Source: CAKRJP01 sp963589425 | Lineage (GTDB): Bacteria; Bacillota; Clostridia; Lachnospirales; Lachnospiraceae | Assembly (NCBI GenBank): GCA_963589425.1 | Contig: CAVAKZ010000013.1 | Span: forward strand, 1-50,915 | Direction of reading: 5' to 3' | DNA length: 50,915 nt | Part shown: positions 50,612 through 50,915 of the stretch, piece by piece | Numbering within the stretch: position 1 is the stretch's first letter | How the letters are laid out: the number at the start of each line of letters is the position of its first letter | Notes under the pieces: generated by a model | What the model saw: only the letters and a program-made list of their open reading frames with translations | What the model was told of the DNA's origin: nothing | Database searches by the model: none | Position numbers and translations under genes: made by a program

Positions 50612-50666
50612 AGCGATGGTGTGCCATAGGAAAGATTTTGTATGTCCTAAGAGGCATACCATCGCT
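50612..50666 (+). repeat. Long imperfect palindrome after dapL
   Basis: AGCGATGGTGTGCC (50612-50625) pairs with GGCATACCATCGCT (50653-50666) over 14 bp with one G-T; an inner ATAGGA/TCCTAA extends the stem. No T tract follows on either strand, so it is not a standard terminator. It fills most of the dapL-tRNA gap. Confidence 0.6.
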
Positions 50667-50768
50667 TGTGCAATAAGATAATAGCTTGGAAAAACCATGG
50701 CTGAAGTGTTGCAATAACATGAATAATTCAGAAAAATAAAAAAAGTTGAAAAAAGTTGAAAAAACCTG

Positions 50769-50796
50769 TTGACATTTATTGGGAAATGGATATAAT
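50769..50796 (+). promoter_or_regulatory. Promoter of tRNA-Gln
   Basis: TTGACA (50769-50774) and TATAAT (50791-50796) with a 16-nt spacer, 22 bp before the tRNA. Two copies of AAAAGTTG just upstream resemble an A-rich UP-like stretch. Confidence 0.85.
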
Positions 50797-50818
50797 AATA
50801 TTTGTTCGCTGAAAACAT

Positions 50819-50889
50819 TGCGGATTGGTGTAATGGCAGCACAGCAGACTCTGACTCTGTTAGTAGAGGTTCGAGTCCTCTATCCGTAG
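50819..50889 (+). tRNA. tRNA-Gln (anticodon CTG)
   Basis: All arms fold: acceptor TGCGGAT/ATCCGTA (one G-T), D stem GTG/CAC, anticodon stem GCAGA/TCTGT with loop CTCTGAC giving CTG, T stem AGAGG/CCTCT with loop TTCGAGT. It reads CAG. The discriminator is G and no CCA is encoded (TTCC follows), so CCA must be added by an enzyme. Confidence 0.96.
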
Positions 50890-50915
50890 TTCCTTGGCAG
50901 GGGCGCCGGATGCTT

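Overview
The window looks like a chromosomal segment of an anaerobic, low-to-medium GC Firmicute, most likely a Lachnospiraceae-type Clostridium relative. The basis is strong AGGAGG ribosome binding sites with frequent TTG/GTG starts, a LytS/YesN-type two-component system, secreted ChW-repeat (clostridial hydrophobic) proteins, an oxygen-sensitive hybrid-cluster protein, LL-diaminopimelate aminotransferase (DapL), a glnA-ANTAR regulator pair and lipoproteins instead of free periplasmic binding proteins. The assignment rests on protein recognition only; no search was run.

Region 1 (1-15.9 kb) is a sugar island. A LacI-family regulator is divergent from an operon of a xylulokinase, a DUF4867-type protein and an L-fucose-isomerase-fold enzyme; GTGCAC-type palindromes lie in the intergenic region, one just after the operon's -10. 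Next comes a sensing operon: a membrane-anchored sugar-binding protein, a LytS/YesM-type histidine kinase, a YesN-type AraC response regulator and a second membrane-anchored, XylF-like binding protein. Past a strong terminator lies a ChvE-MmsA-MmsB sugar ABC transporter with direct repeats upstream that could be the regulator's site. An aldose 1-epimerase follows on the other strand. The parts make a sense-import-isomerise-phosphorylate module for a pentose, probably D-xylose or a relative.

Region 2 (15.9-25.1 kb, minus strand) is a tight operon pncB-ddl-murF-LTA-synthase-like (NAD salvage plus envelope synthesis), then plsC and malQ.

Region 3 (25.2-38.5 kb, plus strand) holds housekeeping genes: ispE-gntR-acyl-ACP thioesterase-cvfB, a small HPr-like protein, then dnaE-pfkA-murI-DUF1934 flanked on both sides by two paralogous secreted ChW-repeat proteins ending in the same short motif, and a small membrane-anchored protein.

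Region 4 (38.5-50.9 kb) has hcp divergent from a Crp/Fnr regulator, an exported trigger-factor-like foldase lipoprotein, an orphan YesN-type regulator, a second HPr-like protein, a proline iminopeptidase, a stand-alone PduL phosphotransacylase, a small membrane protein, glnA with an ANTAR regulator whose receiver is degenerate, dapF, dapL and a tRNA-Gln(CTG).

No IS element, prophage, CRISPR array or rRNA was seen. The most unusual items are the doubled membrane-anchored sugar sensors around one kinase, the paired ChW proteins with a common C-terminal motif, and two HPr-like proteins that lack the phosphorylatable histidine but appear to keep the regulatory serine.
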